In this document: piece by piece, positions 33,702 to 44,361 of the stretch
Layout: every line of letters starts with the position of its first letter
Position numbering within the stretch: position 1 is the stretch's first letter
DNA from: Teredinibacter sp. KSP-S5-2
Lineage (GTDB): Bacteria; Pseudomonadota; Gammaproteobacteria; Pseudomonadales; Cellvibrionaceae
Direction: 5' to 3'
DNA: 64,000 bases
NCBI RefSeq assembly: GCF_032773895.1
Contig: NZ_CP120416.1
Coordinates: forward strand, 556,001-620,000
The notes under the pieces: generated by a model
Seen by the model: only the letters and a program-made list of their open reading frames with translations
Databases searched by the model: none
What the model was told of the DNA's origin: nothing
Program-made: the position numbers and the translations under genes

Positions 33702-34130
33702 GGTTTGCCCTCAGAGAGGAGGGGATTCGCCCTTGTATACGCTATTTAAATCCGTACAATGCCGCCGCACAGAAGAAACGATAACAATAACTCTTATTTT
33801 CTACTGAATATGTTGAGTTGTTGTGGAGTGAGGGTCTGTACAACTCTTAAGTCGAGCAAGGCGCCATGCCGCTTTGCCGTATCGATTTGGAGGTGTGTAA
33901 ATGTGTTACATACGCTTATTGGCGCTTCAGCATCAAATCATTTCTCGTGGTCGGATGTGTGGCGCAATGAAGATTTCTGGGGCAAGAAGCGGTAGTTTCT
34001 GGTTCTAGTTGTCGAACTTTTTGCGGGGTTTTGCCCCGCACCTTTCCCTTCTTAATTCATATTCTCGCCATTGGGATTCTGCGCTATTCCCGATACACTT
34101 GCCGCTAAAAAACAGTGATGGAGTCGAGCA
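33702..34130. other. Intergenic region with a possible short ORF and hairpin
   Basis: A 35-codon frame at 33901-34008 starts at ATG behind a strong GGAGG site, and a hairpin GCGGGG-TTTT-CCCCGC follows at about 34023-34039. An overlapping 78-codon frame (33759-33995, ending WRNEDFWGKKR) is equally uncertain. Nothing else seen. Confidence 0.4.
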
Positions 34131-35822
34131 GTGAACCTTTTCAAGTTAATACTTTGTTTGTGGTTTTTTTTCAGAGCTGTCTGTGTTTACGCGGATTCTC
34201 AAGGCTATGCGCAGGTTACAAAAGATGGCTACGGCGCAATTGCTTCGGTTAATCCCCTGGCGACTCAAGCGGGTTTAAACGCTTTTGCTGATGGCGGTAA
34301 TGCTGTGGATGCGGCTTTGGCGGTGGCATTTACCCTTGGGGTGGTGGATGGCCACAACTCAGGTATTGGTGGTGGCTGCTTTATTTTGGTTCGCACTGCA
34401 AATGGTGAGGTGTTAGCAATCGACGGTCGAGAGGAAGCTCCGGCATTGGCTCATCGGGATATGTTTCTTAAGGATGGTAAGGTTCAGCCTGAATGGAGTA
34501 AGTCTGGCTCGCTTGCCATTGGTATTCCGGGGTCTGTCGCCGCGTTAGATGCGTTACAGCGTCAAGCGGGTAAATTGAAGTTAAAGGATGTCATTCTTCC
34601 TGCAGCAGGTGTGGCTGAACAGGGCTTTGCAGTAGATCAGGTTTTTGCTGCGCGTTTGGCCAGAGTGGCAGATACGGTGAAACAATACCCTGCAACAGCG
34701 CAAGTGTATTTTGATAAACAAGGGGAACCGCTTAAAGCGGGAGACCGTTTGATTCAAAAGGACTTGGCCAAAACCTATCGCAAAATTGGTAAGCATGGGC
34801 CGGATTATTTTTACCAGGGGAAATTCGCCAAAGCGGTTGACCGCTGGATGAAGAAAAATAATGGGCTGGTTCGCTACGATGATTTTAAAAATTATCACAT
34901 TATTATGCGTCAGCCTATCCAGTCGCAGTTTCATGAATACACTATTTATGGTTTTCCGCCACCGAGTTCTGGTGGTGTGCATATTGCGCAAATGCTGAAT
35001 ATTTTGCAGAACTACGATTTTGCAAGACTGGATGAGATTAATCGAACCCATTTGCTTATTGAAACCATGAAATTGGCGTTTGCTGATCGAGCCTATTGGT
35101 TGGGCGACCCCGCCTTTGCCAAGGTGCCAAAAGGGTTAATGGCAAAAACCTATGCGGATGAATTGAGTAAAAAAATCACCTTGGATAAGGTTTCGATTGT
35201 TGAAAAGCATGGTATGCCGCCGAAATTTGATACGGATATATTTAATAAACACACGACTCATATTGCCACTGCAGACAAAGATGGCAACTGGGTAGCTATT
35301 ACCACGACCGTGAACACCAGCTTTGGCAGTAAAGTGATTATTCCCGGCACGGGGGTGGTGATGAATAATCAGATGGATGATTTTTCTGCTCTTCCTGGGG
35401 TGCCCAATGCGTTTGGTTTGGTTGGGGCCGAAGCCAATGCGGTGCAACCGGGCAAGCGGCCTTTGTCCAGTATGAGTCCAACACTTGTTTTGAAAGGCGA
35501 TAAACCGGTTTTAACCTTGGGGGCAGCAGGTGGCCCAACCATTATTACTCAAGTCCTTCAGGTAATTGTGAAACAGCTGGCGCTGGGTATGCCGCTGGAA
35601 GAAAGCATGTCGTCGGTTCGAGTTCATCACCAATGGAAACCGGATACACTTTTGATTGATGGTTTTGCTTCGGACGAGTTAAAACAGGGGCTAAAGAAAA
35701 AAGGCCATGCAATGCGTGACTGGCCTGGTTTTGGTGCAACCCAGGCAATTAGTTGGGATGAAGACAAAGGCTTTACCGCTGTGGCGGAACCGAGATTGAT
35801 CGAGCGAAATAATCAGGAATAA
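34131..35822 (+). CDS. ggt: Gamma-glutamyltransferase (gamma-glutamyl hydrolase)
   Basis: 563 residues from GTG at 34131 with GGAG upstream and a signal peptide cut near VYA. The proenzyme self-cleaves before the catalytic Thr375 in HTTHIA (residues 374-379), giving large and small subunits. Family motifs GGGCFILVR, PGKRPLSSMSPTLV and GAAGGPTIITQ are present. It cleaves or transfers gamma-glutamyl groups of glutathione in the periplasm. The 3' end overlaps dusC by 10 bases in convergent orientation. Confidence 0.93.
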   Translation: MNLFKLILCLWFFFRAVCVYADSQGYAQVTKDGYGAIASVNPLATQAGLNAFADGGNAVDAALAVAFTLGVVDGHNSGIGGGCFILVRTANGEVLAIDGREEAPALAHRDMFLKDGKVQPEWSKSGSLAIGIPGSVAALDALQRQAGKLKLKDVILPAAGVAEQGFAVDQVFAARLARVADTVKQYPATAQVYFDKQGEPLKAGDRLIQKDLAKTYRKIGKHGPDYFYQGKFAKAVDRWMKKNNGLVRYDDFKNYHIIMRQPIQSQFHEYTIYGFPPPSSGGVHIAQMLNILQNYDFARLDEINRTHLLIETMKLAFADRAYWLGDPAFAKVPKGLMAKTYADELSKKITLDKVSIVEKHGMPPKFDTDIFNKHTTHIATADKDGNWVAITTTVNTSFGSKVIIPGTGVVMNNQMDDFSALPGVPNAFGLVGAEANAVQPGKRPLSSMSPTLVLKGDKPVLTLGAAGGPTIITQVLQVIVKQLALGMPLEESMSSVRVHHQWKPDTLLIDGFASDELKQGLKKKGHAMRDWPGFGATQAISWDEDKGFTAVAEPRLIERNNQE

Positions 35823-36754
35823 TGATTTTTTAATGCAGTGTCTATTATAGAAAAATCCCGCGTTTTTTTTATGGACTCAAATAACGCGGCGGCTTCCGTG
35901 TAGTGTCGAGATAAATAATGCAGCCACTGTTTTGCGCGGTTACCCGTATATTTTTTGGGGTAAGCGGCACAGGTTTCCAGAAAAAACTGGTGAAGGTGTT
36001 GGGCGATTTCACTCCAGGGCATGGGAGTATACTCATGACCCTGGCAGTAGGCTTTTATTTCTTTTGCGAGGTCGGGGTGAGCAAGTAATCCGCGGCCAAG
36101 CATAAAATCTTCGCACAGAGATTCTTCCCTGCACTGGATAAAGTCTTTCAAATTCCATATTTCGCCGTTGGCCACCACAGGTATTTTTACTGCCTGTTTT
36201 ATTTCGCCAATATATTTCCAGTATGCGGGTGGGTTATAGCCATCCTGTTTTGATCGCGCGTGAACGATAAGTTCGTTTGCACCTGCTTGTTCGATTGCTT
36301 GCGCATTGCGCAGGTAGCTGTCACGTTCCTGATAGCCCAAACGAATTTTGGCGGTGACGGGTATTGAAGGCGGAACCTGTTCTCTTACCTGGGAAACGAT
36401 TTGATAGATTAGATCCGTATCGTCGAGTAAACAGGCTCCACCGCGATTGCGGTTTACGGTTTTTGCTGGGCAACCAAAATTGAGATCGATTGCGGGTGCT
36501 CCCAGTTTTGCGGCTTTTCTGGCGCTTAAAGCCAAGGCTTCTGGGTTACTGCCAAGAAGTTGTATGCGTGTGGGTATTTTAGGCTGCGCTTGCGTGAGTT
36601 CAGGACTATATTTGATAAACACTTTTCTTGGCAGGGTGTGATCACATACCCGTACAAATTCTGTGACATATATATCCACGCCCCCGATCACTTGCATGAC
36701 TCTACGCATGTGGTGGTCAACAACACCTTCCATTGGGGCAAGGAAAATTCTCAT
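35813..36754 (-). CDS. dusC: tRNA-dihydrouridine(16) synthase
   Basis: 313 residues, ATG at 36754. FMN-binding TIM barrel of the Dus family: LAPMEGVVD at the N-terminus, DLNFGCPAKTVNR with the catalytic Cys, KIRLGYQ, HARSKQDGY and GEIWNLKDF. Length and the motif VTEFVRV place it with DusC, which reduces U16 in tRNA. Convergent with ggt, ends inside that gene by 10 bases, and no separate terminator was seen. Confidence 0.9.
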   Translation of the reverse strand: MRIFLAPMEGVVDHHMRRVMQVIGGVDIYVTEFVRVCDHTLPRKVFIKYSPELTQAQPKIPTRIQLLGSNPEALALSARKAAKLGAPAIDLNFGCPAKTVNRNRGGACLLDDTDLIYQIVSQVREQVPPSIPVTAKIRLGYQERDSYLRNAQAIEQAGANELIVHARSKQDGYNPPAYWKYIGEIKQAVKIPVVANGEIWNLKDFIQCREESLCEDFMLGRGLLAHPDLAKEIKAYCQGHEYTPMPWSEIAQHLHQFFLETCAAYPKKYTGNRAKQWLHYLSRHYTEAAALFESIKKTRDFSIIDTALKNHYS

Positions 36755-37069
36755 AGCTTTTATATGGGGATAAGTAACAGAGGACGGGCAGTCTATCAGC
36801 CTGGTGTTGGTTTGAGAAATTTATGGGCTTTTACTTGATTTAGACCGGGCTCATTATGACAGCAACCCAAGTAAAATATGGAATGTTGCACTTGCTCAAT
36901 AGGGGCGTTTTTCATTATCTTATGCGACCGTGCTCAAGCAGGCGCGTATAAAAATGCTTATATTATTAACCGGTGTAACCACTAACTAATTGATAATTAA
37001 AGAGTTTTGCCAGTCAAAACCCGTCGGTTATCTTAAACTGTTTCTGGTAGTTACCTTTCGGAGTGACAG

Positions 37070-37318
37070 ATGCAAGAAACCCTTTCTACGACATCGCTAG
37101 TGTCAAATGGTATGGATCTGATGATCTATGGTATGGGCACTGTGTTTGTTTTTCTTACTCTTCTCGTTATCGCGACCCTTGCTATGTCCTACATCGTAGG
37201 AAATTATTTCGCAGAATCTCCTGAAGAAGTCAGCGCGAAACCCGCGGGCAATATCAGCCCAAGAACATTGGCGGTAATTCAAGCGGCAGTTCAAGAGCAT
37301 AGAGCGAAACATAAGTAA
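37070..37318 (+). CDS. oadG: Oxaloacetate decarboxylase gamma subunit
   Basis: 82 residues with one N-terminal membrane helix (about residues 16-40) and a hydrophilic C-terminal tail (PRTLAVIQAAVQEHRAKHK) as in OadG. This subunit holds the complex together and binds Zn through its tail in other species. First gene of oadGAB with 53 bases to oadA. GGAG stands at normal spacing before the ATG. Confidence 0.88.
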   Translation: MQETLSTTSLVSNGMDLMIYGMGTVFVFLTLLVIATLAMSYIVGNYFAESPEEVSAKPAGNISPRTLAVIQAAVQEHRAKHK

Positions 37319-37371
37319 GCACCGTATTAACCTGACCTAGGCATAAATAAAATCATTGGGGGCAGATGTAA

Positions 37372-39162
37372 ATGACTGAAACAAAAAAACCTCTGGGCAT
37401 TACTGATGTAGTCTTACGAGACGCGCACCAGTCGCTATTCGCTACGCGTATGCGTATTGATGACATGTTGCCGATCGCAGAGAAGCTGGATCAGGTTGGT
37501 TTTTGGTCTCTGGAAACCTGGGGTGGCGCAACATTTGATGCGTGTATCCGCTTTTTGGGCGAAGACCCCTGGGATCGAATTCGTGAATTGAAAAAAGCGA
37601 TACCAAATACGCCACACGCCATGTTATTCCGTGGCCAAAATATTCTTGGGTATCGTCACTATGCTGATGACGTAGTTGAGAAGTTCGTAGAACGGTGTGC
37701 GGTTAACGGTGTTGACGTATTCCGTGTATTCGACGCGATGAACGACATGCGTAATATCGAAACCGCGATGAAAGCGGTTAAGAAACAAGGTAAGCATGCG
37801 CAAGGCACTATTTCTTATACAGAAAGTCCTGTCCATGATATTGCAGCCTGGGTCGACCAAGGTAAGGTCATTGAAGACATGGGCGCAGACTCTATTGTTA
37901 TTAAAGATATGGCCGGTTTGTTAAAGCCATATGTTGCATACGAACTGGTTAAAAAATTGAAAGCCAGTTGTGATATTCCTATTCACATGCACTGCCACGC
38001 CACAACCGGCTTGGCGCATTCAACAATCCTTAAAGCAGCAGAAGCTGGTATTGATAATGTGGACACATCGATTTCCACAATGTCGACAACCTATGGTCAC
38101 AGCCCAACAGAAACGATTGTTGCTGCGCTTCAAGGTACAGAACGAGATACCGGCCTGGATCTGGCCAAACTTGAAGAAATTGCGTTGTATTTCCGCGATG
38201 TGCGTAAGAAGTATGCGAAGTGGGAAGGTGCGCTTAAAGGTATCGATTCTCGAATTCTTACAGCCCAAGTTCCTGGCGGCATGTTGACTAACATGGAAGG
38301 CCAGTTGAAAGAGCAAGGTGCTGAAGATAAGTTGGATGCTGTACTGGAGGAAATCCCACGAGTACGAAAAGACTTGGGTTACATTCCTTTGGTTACACCA
38401 ACCTCACAAATTGTGGGTACTCAGGCGGTTATTAACGTACTGACTGGCGAGCGTTACAAGTCTATTTCAAAAGAAACACGCGGTATTCTTCGCGGTGAAT
38501 ACGGTGTTGCTCCTGCGCCAATGAACAAAGAGCTTCAGGCGAAGGTGTTGGAAGAAGGTGAAGAAGTGGTGACCTGTCGTCCAGCAGACCTTTTAGCGCC
38601 AGAGCTGGAGACACTTGCTGCTGATCTGAAATCGATTGCTGCGGAAAAAGGCCTCAAGCTGGCGGAAGGTGAGCGCGAAATTGATGACGTGCTTACTTAT
38701 TCTTTGTTCCCTCAAGTTGGTCTTAAGTTCATTACTAACCGTGGTAATCCGGACGCATTCGAACCGGCTCCAACAGGTAACGAAAGCACTCTTGTTCATG
38801 CTGACAACGGCGATGAGGTTTACACCGTTACTGTTGAAGGTAAAGAGTACACCGTGACCGTGAGCAATGGCGGCGAGCTAACTGGCATCGTGCAGTTGGG
38901 CAGCTCTCACGCTGGTCCAAGCGCTGGTTCAGACAAAGAAGTGTCTGGTGGCGACCCTGTGAATGCACCACTAGCCGGAAATATTTTCCGCGTTATGGTT
39001 TCTCCAGGTCAGTCAGTTGAAGAAGGGGATACCCTGCTGGTACTTGAAGCAATGAAGATGGAAACGCAGGTATCTGCTCCTAAGGCTGGCGTAATTGGCA
39101 ACATCAGCGTGAAAGAAGGAGATACTGTTGCTGTTGGCGACCTCCTTCTCACCATCGCTTAA
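37372..39162 (+). CDS. oadA: Oxaloacetate decarboxylase alpha subunit, biotin-dependent
   Basis: 596 residues: carboxyltransferase TIM barrel ([11 protein letters not shown] near 16-26, [10 protein letters not shown] near 204-213 with metal-binding His), conserved association region, and a biotinyl domain with EAMKMET (Lys near 563) at the end. It moves CO2 from oxaloacetate to biotin, giving pyruvate. GGGGG precedes the ATG. The next gene starts 11 bases after the stop. Confidence 0.95.
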   Translation: MTETKKPLGITDVVLRDAHQSLFATRMRIDDMLPIAEKLDQVGFWSLETWGGATFDACIRFLGEDPWDRIRELKKAIPNTPHAMLFRGQNILGYRHYADDVVEKFVERCAVNGVDVFRVFDAMNDMRNIETAMKAVKKQGKHAQGTISYTESPVHDIAAWVDQGKVIEDMGADSIVIKDMAGLLKPYVAYELVKKLKASCDIPIHMHCHATTGLAHSTILKAAEAGIDNVDTSISTMSTTYGHSPTETIVAALQGTERDTGLDLAKLEEIALYFRDVRKKYAKWEGALKGIDSRILTAQVPGGMLTNMEGQLKEQGAEDKLDAVLEEIPRVRKDLGYIPLVTPTSQIVGTQAVINVLTGERYKSISKETRGILRGEYGVAPAPMNKELQAKVLEEGEEVVTCRPADLLAPELETLAADLKSIAAEKGLKLAEGEREIDDVLTYSLFPQVGLKFITNRGNPDAFEPAPTGNESTLVHADNGDEVYTVTVEGKEYTVTVSNGGELTGIVQLGSSHAGPSAGSDKEVSGGDPVNAPLAGNIFRVMVSPGQSVEEGDTLLVLEAMKMETQVSAPKAGVIGNISVKEGDTVAVGDLLLTIA

Positions 39163-39172
39163 GGGGTCGACA

Positions 39173-40486
39173 ATGGAGAATTTTATCGGCCTTTGGCAAG
39201 ACTCCGGTCTTTATCAGATGCATTTTGGACAGCTGTCCATGATGGTTATCTGCCTACTTTTATTGTTCCTCGCTATTCGCAAAGGCTTTGAGCCTTTGCT
39301 TCTAGTGCCCATTGGATTCGGCGGTATTTTAGCGAATATCCCCGGTGCAGGTTTGGCCTTGCCTGCCGCTGAGAGTGCTATTTATGCGGCAGATCCTGTG
39401 GTTCTGAAAACCCTGGCCCAGCTATTGAATATTGACCCTGCAACGTCATTAAAAGCGTTTATAGCGGCATATGAGTCGGCTTCACCTGCGGTACATGCAG
39501 CGGTTGCTGAAGCTGCAGTGAATGCGGGTTATCACAACGGTATGTTGTATAACTTCTATTCGGTTGCCATTGCCAGTGGTGCTGCGCCTTTGATTATCTT
39601 TATGGGCGTGGGTGCGATGACTGACTTTGGTCCATTGCTGGCGAACCCCAAAACGTTGTTCCTGGGGGCAGCTGCCCAGTTCGGGATCTTCTTTACGGTG
39701 CTTGGTGCTGTTGGTCTTTCCGCTGCAGGTCTTATGGACTTCAGCATTGCGGATGCGGCGGCTATCGGCATTATCGGTGGTGCGGACGGTCCTACGGCAA
39801 TTTATGTGGCCAGTAAGCTTTCCCCTGATCTGCTAGGTGCGATTGCGGTTGCAGCATATTCCTATATGGCGTTGGTACCAATGATCCAGCCGCCAATTAT
39901 GAAGGCTTTGACTTCCGAAGAAGAACGTCGCATCGAAATGACCCAGCTCCGAACAGTTAGCAAGCGGGAGAAGATCGCTTTCCCTATCTTGTTGCTCATT
40001 CTTGTTGCGCTATTGTTACCTGATGCGGCCCCACTACTCGGGATGTTCTGTTTTGGTAACCTAATGAAAGAGTGTGGCGTGGTTGATCGTTTGTCTGATA
40101 CTGCACAAAATGCCTTGATCAACATTACCACCATATTCTTAGGCTTATCAGTCGGTTCTAAATTGGCTGCAGATAAGTTCCTTGATCCAAAAACCATGGG
40201 TATTCTCGTGCTGGGCGTGATTGCCTTTGCCGTTGGTACTGCGATGGGTGTGCTTATGGCGAAGCTGATGAACAAGGTCAGCAAGCAGAAGATCAACCCA
40301 TTGATTGGTTCTGCTGGCGTATCGGCTGTACCTATGGCTGCAAGGGTATCGAATAAGGTTGGGCTTGAGGCGAATCCTCATAACTTCCTGTTGATGCACG
40401 CGATGGGTCCTAATGTGGCAGGTGTGATTGGTTCAGCTGTTGCAGCAGGTGTAATGATTTCAATGGTCTCAGGAATGGGGCAGTAG
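39173..40486 (+). CDS. oadB: Oxaloacetate decarboxylase beta subunit, Na+ pump
   Basis: 437 residues from ATG at 39173, with AAGGGG upstream; an earlier start inside oadA is not used. Many membrane helices, and [18 protein letters not shown] near 195-212 with the Na+-binding Asp near 204. It decarboxylates carboxybiotin and pumps Na+ outward, fitting a salt-water host. A symmetric hairpin follows the gene. Confidence 0.94.
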   Translation: MENFIGLWQDSGLYQMHFGQLSMMVICLLLLFLAIRKGFEPLLLVPIGFGGILANIPGAGLALPAAESAIYAADPVVLKTLAQLLNIDPATSLKAFIAAYESASPAVHAAVAEAAVNAGYHNGMLYNFYSVAIASGAAPLIIFMGVGAMTDFGPLLANPKTLFLGAAAQFGIFFTVLGAVGLSAAGLMDFSIADAAAIGIIGGADGPTAIYVASKLSPDLLGAIAVAAYSYMALVPMIQPPIMKALTSEEERRIEMTQLRTVSKREKIAFPILLLILVALLLPDAAPLLGMFCFGNLMKECGVVDRLSDTAQNALINITTIFLGLSVGSKLAADKFLDPKTMGILVLGVIAFAVGTAMGVLMAKLMNKVSKQKINPLIGSAGVSAVPMAARVSNKVGLEANPHNFLLMHAMGPNVAGVIGSAVAAGVMISMVSGMGQ

Positions 40487-40493
40487 TTTTGAA

Positions 40494-40515
40494 TCGCTGG
40501 GCTTTTGCCCAGCGA
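40494..40515 (+). terminator. Hairpin after oadB
   Basis: TCGCTGGGC-TTTT-GCCCAGCGA forms a nine-pair stem just after the oadB stop. Only a weak T run follows, so termination may be partial. Confidence 0.6.
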
Positions 40516-40715
40516 TTATCCCTTCTCAACGCTGAAATCTTCTGCAAAACCTCAATTTCAGTGCTCGAAATAATACGATAGTCATTTAACCCCTATATAA
40601 TTTAGGGGATATGGGTAGAAATTTCCCGTTTTGCAGACTTATTTTTCATACTTGCGGCCACTTGTAGTAGAATGCCGCACGATTTTTTATTGGTACCACA
40701 TTCCGGAGCTTTTTT

Positions 40716-42176
40716 ATGTATCGACGTACAAAAATTGTTAGTACTTTAGGTCCAGCTACTGACGAACCTGGCATCCTTGAGAAGATTATCCTTGCGGGTG
40801 TCAATGTTGTACGTATGAACTTCTCACACGGAAGTCCAGAAGACCACATGCGTAGAGCCAATGCTGTACGCGATGTAGCCAAAAAACATGGCAAGGTGGT
40901 CGCAATTTTGGGTGACTTACAAGGCCCAAAAATTCGTATAGCCCGTTTCGCTGAAGGCCCTGTTGTGTTGGCCGAAGGGGATAAGTTTGTTCTTGATGCT
41001 TCTCTTGGTCGTGAAGAAGGAAACCAGGAAAAAGTTGGTATCGACTATAAAGAGTTACCAAACGATGTAAATCCTGGGGATCTTTTGTTACTGGATGACG
41101 GTCGAGTTATCCTTCAGGTAGATAGCGTTGATGGTCCAGCCATCCAAACAACCGTAACGGTTGGCGGTAAATTGTCCAATAACAAGGGAATCAACCGTCA
41201 AGGTGGTGGTTTGAGCGCTCCAGCCCTTACTTCCAAAGACCGTGAAGACATCAAAACCGCTGTGGAAATCGGCGTTGATTATCTTGCTGTTTCATTCCCC
41301 CGCTCTGCCGACGATATGAATTTGGCTCGCCAACTAGTGCGTGAAGCCGGTGGCAACATCTATATGGTGGCGAAAGTTGAACGTGCAGAAGCAGTAGAAT
41401 CTGATGAAGTTCTGGACGATATTATTCTTGCTTCTGATGCTGTAATGGTTGCCCGCGGTGACTTGGGCGTGGAAATTGGTGATGCTCAACTTATTGCTGT
41501 TCAGAAGCACATTATTGAGCGTGCCCGTGCGCTGAACCGTTGTGTTATCACTGCGACACAAATGATGGAAACCATGATTAGCAGCCCTTTACCCACGCGT
41601 GCGGAAGTCTTCGACGTGGCTAACGCGGTGATTGATGGTACGGATGCGGTGATGCTTTCTGCTGAAACGGCTGCTGGTAAATACCCGGTGCAAACAGTTG
41701 AAGCTATGGTTCGAGTGATCCTTGGGGCGGAAAAACACCCTCAAGCCGAATCGGCTCCTAGCCGTCCTTCCGGTGGTTACACCTCCTGTGATCAAACGAT
41801 TGCCCGTGCAGCAATGTACGCCGCGCATGAAATGACTGGAGTGAAGTGTATTGTGGCGATGACTGAGTCAGGTTCTACACCACTGTTGATGTCTCGTTTT
41901 GGTGCAAGATTGCCGATCTTTGCATTTTCCCGAAACTACTCCACGTTGCGTCGTGCTGCACTTTTCCGCGGTGTACAGCCTGTTTGGTTTGACAGTGACA
42001 ATATTGCTCCATCGGATGTTAACCAAAAAGCAATCGACGTATTGCTTGAGAAAAATATTATTGAAGAAAATGATTTTATTATCATTTCTAAAGGGGACCA
42101 TCAGAATATTCATGGAGGCACGAACACCATGAAAATTGCTCAAGCGGGTCATGTTGCCCCTTCATACGGTGGCTAA
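40716..42176 (+). CDS. pyk: Pyruvate kinase
   Basis: 486 residues. Family motifs: [11 protein letters not shown] at the start, [31 protein letters not shown] with the active-site Lys, and [12 protein letters not shown]. Makes pyruvate and ATP from PEP and ADP. Whether it is the PykA or PykF type cannot be settled by eye; the length is nearer PykA. It follows oadGAB with 230 bases between, so the two pyruvate-forming steps sit side by side but are probably separate units. GGAG precedes the ATG. Confidence 0.95.
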   Translation: MYRRTKIVSTLGPATDEPGILEKIILAGVNVVRMNFSHGSPEDHMRRANAVRDVAKKHGKVVAILGDLQGPKIRIARFAEGPVVLAEGDKFVLDASLGREEGNQEKVGIDYKELPNDVNPGDLLLLDDGRVILQVDSVDGPAIQTTVTVGGKLSNNKGINRQGGGLSAPALTSKDREDIKTAVEIGVDYLAVSFPRSADDMNLARQLVREAGGNIYMVAKVERAEAVESDEVLDDIILASDAVMVARGDLGVEIGDAQLIAVQKHIIERARALNRCVITATQMMETMISSPLPTRAEVFDVANAVIDGTDAVMLSAETAAGKYPVQTVEAMVRVILGAEKHPQAESAPSRPSGGYTSCDQTIARAAMYAAHEMTGVKCIVAMTESGSTPLLMSRFGARLPIFAFSRNYSTLRRAALFRGVQPVWFDSDNIAPSDVNQKAIDVLLEKNIIEENDFIIISKGDHQNIHGGTNTMKIAQAGHVAPSYGG

Positions 42177-42194
42177 TATAGCTTTATTTCCTTT

Positions 42195-42224
42195 AAAAAG
42201 CCCTGCAATGCAGGGCTTTTTTTT
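42195..42224 (+). terminator. Rho-independent terminator of pyk
   Basis: Stem GCCCTGC/GCAGGGC with loop AAT, followed by eight T, 20 bases after the pyk stop. Confidence 0.92.
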
Positions 42225-42646
42225 GTCCCGCTTTTAATGCTTTGAATAGAATATGTGAACGTTTGTTCGGGACGGAGCCTGCGATTGTTATCTTTCTCTA
42301 ACGACGGCTTTCTCACCTCTCTTGTTGTCTTTTACTTTTATAAACAAAGTTGTTTGGTCATTCTTGTTTCCTAAATATCTGTCAGAGAAAACGGCACAGG
42401 GGGATGTTGTTGTGTCTACCTGTGAAGAAAAGCCGCTGAGGGATTAAATCCGTGCTATTTTTTTAAAGATACTTTGGGGATACGGCCTGTGCTCCAAGTT
42501 TTTAATTAGAAAGAAACATCTGCTGATGTTATTGAGATGACATCTTAAAACCATATTATTGTCATCGATTTCCTTTTTTCGGTCGGCATTTTATTCATAC
42601 ATAGCCTTTTAGTGTTGCAAGCTCAATAGGGTGGAGGGATTTTTGG
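42225..42646. other. Long leader before the peroxidase gene
   Basis: About 420 bases without a gene. GGAGG at about 42633 serves the next start. I looked for a riboswitch (a CACAGGGGG stretch at about 42393 suggested c-di-GMP-I) but the needed conserved parts are absent. It may hold promoter and regulator sites. Confidence 0.4.
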
Positions 42647-44248
42647 ATGAGCAAAATAAAAATAGCATTGAAGATTACCAGGTACATTCCTTTTCTTCAT
42701 AAGTACGTAAATCGATTTGCGACAAATTATATTTGCAAGGAGATTCCAGGAAGGCCGAGAGCGTTCAGTTTATGGTCGCATATTCCTAAGCCTCCAGAGC
42801 CGCCATCGTTATCCTACGATGAACAAGGGCCGATAGGAGAGTATACGACCTGGCCGATGTTGACCGATAAAAAATTCTCCGCCCGACATCTGCCACCAGC
42901 TGAAAAAACCTATATCGATAGCTTGCCTGAAGACACAGAGTTTAATCCTCAGGCGGACAAGCAAGGTGAGGTTACCTCGTTGTTCCTTCGTCAGGGAGAA
43001 ATGAAGAAAGATCGTTCTTCGATGTTGTTTATGTTTTTTGCCCAGTGGTTTACCGACAGTGTGTTGCGAATAAACCCCTTGGATAGAAGGCAAAATACCT
43101 CGAATCATAATATTGATTTGTGCCAGATTTATGGCTTGACCGAAGCGGCAGCAAACGTTTTACGTTCGCATGAAGGAGGGCGACTACGTAGTCAGATAAT
43201 CAACGGTGAAGAATTCCTGGACTATTTGTGTGAGCAAAACGGCAATGGGAAAGTGCAGATAAAAGACCATTACCATGACTTGCCGTATGTGCAAAAAGGT
43301 CTCGCTGAGCTTCTATTTAAAAATTTACCCGATGAACGAAAATTAAAGCTGTATGCCACAGGTTTGGAAAGAGGCAATTCATCCATTGGCTATGTTGCGG
43401 TAAGTACGTTGTTTATGCGCGAGCATAATCGTATTTGTGGTGAGTTGAAAAAACGAAATCCAGATTGGGATGATGAGCGTTTATTCCAAACGGCACGTTT
43501 GATCAATATGGCAATTTTAATGAAATTAACTATTGTTGATTACATTAACCATATTGCGGGTAATCGATTATTTGAGTTTGATACCCGCTTTGCAGAAAAA
43601 AAATCCTGGTACAGGTTGCCGTGGATTGCTTTGGAGTTTGACTTACTTTATCGTTGGCACGGCCTAATTCCTGACAGTATGAAAGTGGATGATGCGGTGG
43701 TTAGTCAGACCGATTATCGCTTTAATAATGGATTGTTGGAGCAGATTGGATTAGCAAAAGCGATTCATGCATCCTCTACGCAAAACGCAGGAAAAATAGG
43801 TTTGCAAAACTCTCCAAAATGGATGTTGGGAGCTGAATACGCCATGATTCGTATGGGACGGGATTTCCGTTTGAAACCATATAATGAGTATCGGAAGTTG
43901 TTTAAGCTTTCTCCTATTTGTTCGTTTCAGGAGTTAACCGGAGATAAGGAGTTGGCAGATAAGTTAGAAAACCTGTATGGGCATATTGATAAATTAGAGT
44001 ACACCGTGGGGTTGTTTGCCGAGAAGAAAAATGGCGATCAGCTGTTCGGTGATTTATTAAATGCCATGGTGTCGTACGACGCATTTACGCAGATATATAC
44101 CAACCCTTTGTTGTCTAAAAACGTCTATCATGCTCGTACATTGACTCAATACGGACTGGATCTGATTGATGCGACGCAATCTGTGCAGGATTTGGCAACT
44201 CGAAACTTACAAAACCCAGACGGTATTATTGCCAAGTTTTCAATGTAA
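42647..44248 (+). CDS. Cyclooxygenase-like animal-type haem peroxidase
   Basis: 533 residues, no signal peptide. It has the PGH-synthase arrangement: LYRWHGLIPD with Tyr335 and His338 at the places of the COX catalytic Tyr385 and proximal haem His388, plus MREHNR near 258-262. The distal stretch reads FFAQWFTD (130-137): the Gln is kept (Gln133) but the distal His of FAQHFTH is Asp137, so ordinary peroxidase activity is doubtful while fatty-acid dioxygenase chemistry remains possible. Likely substrate is an unsaturated fatty acid. Stands alone, with its own terminator. Confidence 0.8.
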   Translation: MSKIKIALKITRYIPFLHKYVNRFATNYICKEIPGRPRAFSLWSHIPKPPEPPSLSYDEQGPIGEYTTWPMLTDKKFSARHLPPAEKTYIDSLPEDTEFNPQADKQGEVTSLFLRQGEMKKDRSSMLFMFFAQWFTDSVLRINPLDRRQNTSNHNIDLCQIYGLTEAAANVLRSHEGGRLRSQIINGEEFLDYLCEQNGNGKVQIKDHYHDLPYVQKGLAELLFKNLPDERKLKLYATGLERGNSSIGYVAVSTLFMREHNRICGELKKRNPDWDDERLFQTARLINMAILMKLTIVDYINHIAGNRLFEFDTRFAEKKSWYRLPWIALEFDLLYRWHGLIPDSMKVDDAVVSQTDYRFNNGLLEQIGLAKAIHASSTQNAGKIGLQNSPKWMLGAEYAMIRMGRDFRLKPYNEYRKLFKLSPICSFQELTGDKELADKLENLYGHIDKLEYTVGLFAEKKNGDQLFGDLLNAMVSYDAFTQIYTNPLLSKNVYHARTLTQYGLDLIDATQSVQDLATRNLQNPDGIIAKFSM

Positions 44249-44303
44249 ATGCATTTATATTGTTTAAGTCTGTAGGCGTGTATCTGTATACGCTTAAAAA
44301 TAG

Positions 44304-44329
44304 GCCACCTTATCCAGGTGGCTTTTTTT
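44304..44329 (+). terminator. Rho-independent terminator of the peroxidase gene
   Basis: GCCACCT-TATCC-AGGTGGC stem followed by seven T, 56 bases after the stop; it separates the gene from the convergent ubiT. Confidence 0.9.
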
Positions 44330-44361
44330 GGCTATCCATTCCCTGTATTTTACGTGTTAAC

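Noticed and set aside
34023-34039. Hairpin as a strong terminator
   Set aside because: No run of T follows on either strand, so only a weak structure is claimed.
42380-42460. Possible c-di-GMP-I riboswitch (CACAGGGGG stretch)
   Set aside because: The conserved receptor and tetraloop parts of the class are missing.
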